DNA of 5,371 nucleotides, from the NCBI GenBank assembly GCA_025924775.1, contig JAICHS010000171.1, positions 1-5,371 of the forward strand. Direction: 5' to 3'. The notes beneath the pieces are model-generated. The model worked only from the letters and a program-made list of their open reading frames with translations. It was not told where the DNA came from and did no database searches. Source of the DNA: Rhodanobacteraceae bacterium (GTDB lineage: Bacteria > Pseudomonadota > Gammaproteobacteria > Xanthomonadales > Rhodanobacteraceae). The translations under genes were made by a program, and so were the position numbers. Every line of letters starts with the position of its first letter. Position 1 is the stretch's first letter. Positions 4,892-5,371 of this stretch are shown piece after piece.

Positions 4892-5371
4892 ATGGAACAA
4901 CACGTTGCCCGAATCCTGCTGACCGCGCTGGATCTTGGCGGTACGTTTGTATTTGCCATCAGCGGCGCGCTGGCGGCGGTGCGCAACCGACTGGATATTT
5001 TCGGAGTGATGGTGCTGGCGTTCGCTGCGGGCAACGCGGGCGGCATCACGCGGGATTTGCTGATCGGCGCCGTGCCGCCATCCGCCATTGCCCATTTGAG
5101 TTACGTCGGTGTCTCCATCCTGGCCGGGCTGGTCACGTTCTGGTGGTACCCCGTCACCAACCGCTTCGGCAAAGACATCCTGTGGTTCGACGCGGTCGGC
5201 CTGGCATTTTTCGCGGTGGCCGGGGCGGAAAAAGCGTTGGTCTTTCAGCTCAACCCGGTGATGGCGGCGTTGCTTGGCATGCTGACCGGCATCGGCGGCG
5301 GCATGTTGCGCGACATCCTGGTGCACGAGATTCCGGTGGTTCTGCGCGCCGACCTGTACGCGCTCGCCGCA
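4892..5371 (+). CDS. TRIC/UPF0126 family membrane protein, 3' end outside window
   Basis: This is the first 160 residues of a protein whose family is usually about 200-210 residues; the frame is open to the window edge. It is an integral inner-membrane protein of the trimeric intracellular cation channel family (UPF0126, older name glycine-transporter domain), with seven helices expected and a potassium/cation channel role for prokaryotic members. The family duplication is plain: GGTFVFAISGALAAVRNRLDIFGVMVLAFAAGNAGGITRD (16-55) and DAVGLAFFAVAGAEKALVFQLNPVMAALLGMLTGIGGGMLRD (100-141), each ending in the kinked GG-x-x-RD motif (50-55 and 136-141). Hydrophobic segments lie at about 9-29, 36-51, 68-86, 97-115 and 122-138. 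An in-frame TGA at 4877 makes the ATG at 4892 the first good start; its Shine-Dalgarno is weak. It lies 29 bases after the amidohydrolase stop, consistent with read-through transcription. A functional link to the amidohydrolase is not evident. Confidence 0.92.
   Translation, partial: MEQHVARILLTALDLGGTFVFAISGALAAVRNRLDIFGVMVLAFAAGNAGGITRDLLIGAVPPSAIAHLSYVGVSILAGLVTFWWYPVTNRFGKDILWFDAVGLAFFAVAGAEKALVFQLNPVMAALLGMLTGIGGGMLRDILVHEIPVVLRADLYALAA

Noticed and set aside
4535..5326. A 263-codon minus-strand frame opposite the amidohydrolase end and the TRIC gene
   Set aside because: It spans two real plus-strand genes and its composition is that of an antisense shadow.

Overview
This is a GC-rich bacterial chromosomal window. 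The gene content (an outer-membrane barrel with a C-terminal Phe, Sec-type signal peptides, an M20D amidohydrolase and a TRIC/UPF0126 channel) points to a Gram-negative proteobacterium. The style of the proteins suggests a gammaproteobacterium of the Xanthomonadaceae/Rhodanobacteraceae type, but that placement is inference from family resemblance and was not tested. Codon use looks even across the window, and I see no insertion sequence, integrase, CRISPR array, tRNA or rRNA.

Layout: (1) 32-1699, minus strand: two envelope genes in tandem. The upstream gene (950-1699) encodes an exported protein of unknown function that ends in five hexapeptide repeats. The downstream gene (32-871) encodes a probable outer-membrane beta-barrel. 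A strong GC-rich hairpin lies between them. (2) 1700-2208: about 500 bases with no convincing gene, containing several short palindromes, probably including the control region of the envelope pair. (3) 2209-2643, minus strand: a PaaI-like hotdog thioesterase, divergent from (4) 2710-3396, plus strand: a HAD-superfamily hydrolase with a variant motif I. (5) 3397-3593: a short spacer with an inverted repeat and a possible 19-codon ORF. (6) 3594-4862, plus strand: an M20D metallo-amidohydrolase of the hippurate hydrolase/N-acyl-amino-acid deacylase type, followed after 29 bases by (7) 4892-beyond 5371: the first 160 residues of a TRIC/UPF0126 membrane protein, cut by the window edge.

How they work together: the two minus-strand envelope genes could form one transcript acting at the cell surface, and the amidohydrolase and TRIC genes are close enough to be co-transcribed. 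The thioesterase and HAD hydrolase share a 66-base divergent upstream region. Nothing ties all the genes into one pathway. The window reads as ordinary core or semi-core chromosome. The points most worth a second look are the repeat-tailed exported protein, the hairpin between the envelope genes, the palindromes in the 1.7-2.2 kb gap, and the Cys-for-Thr change in the HAD motif I. I do not see a clear undescribed multi-gene system here.
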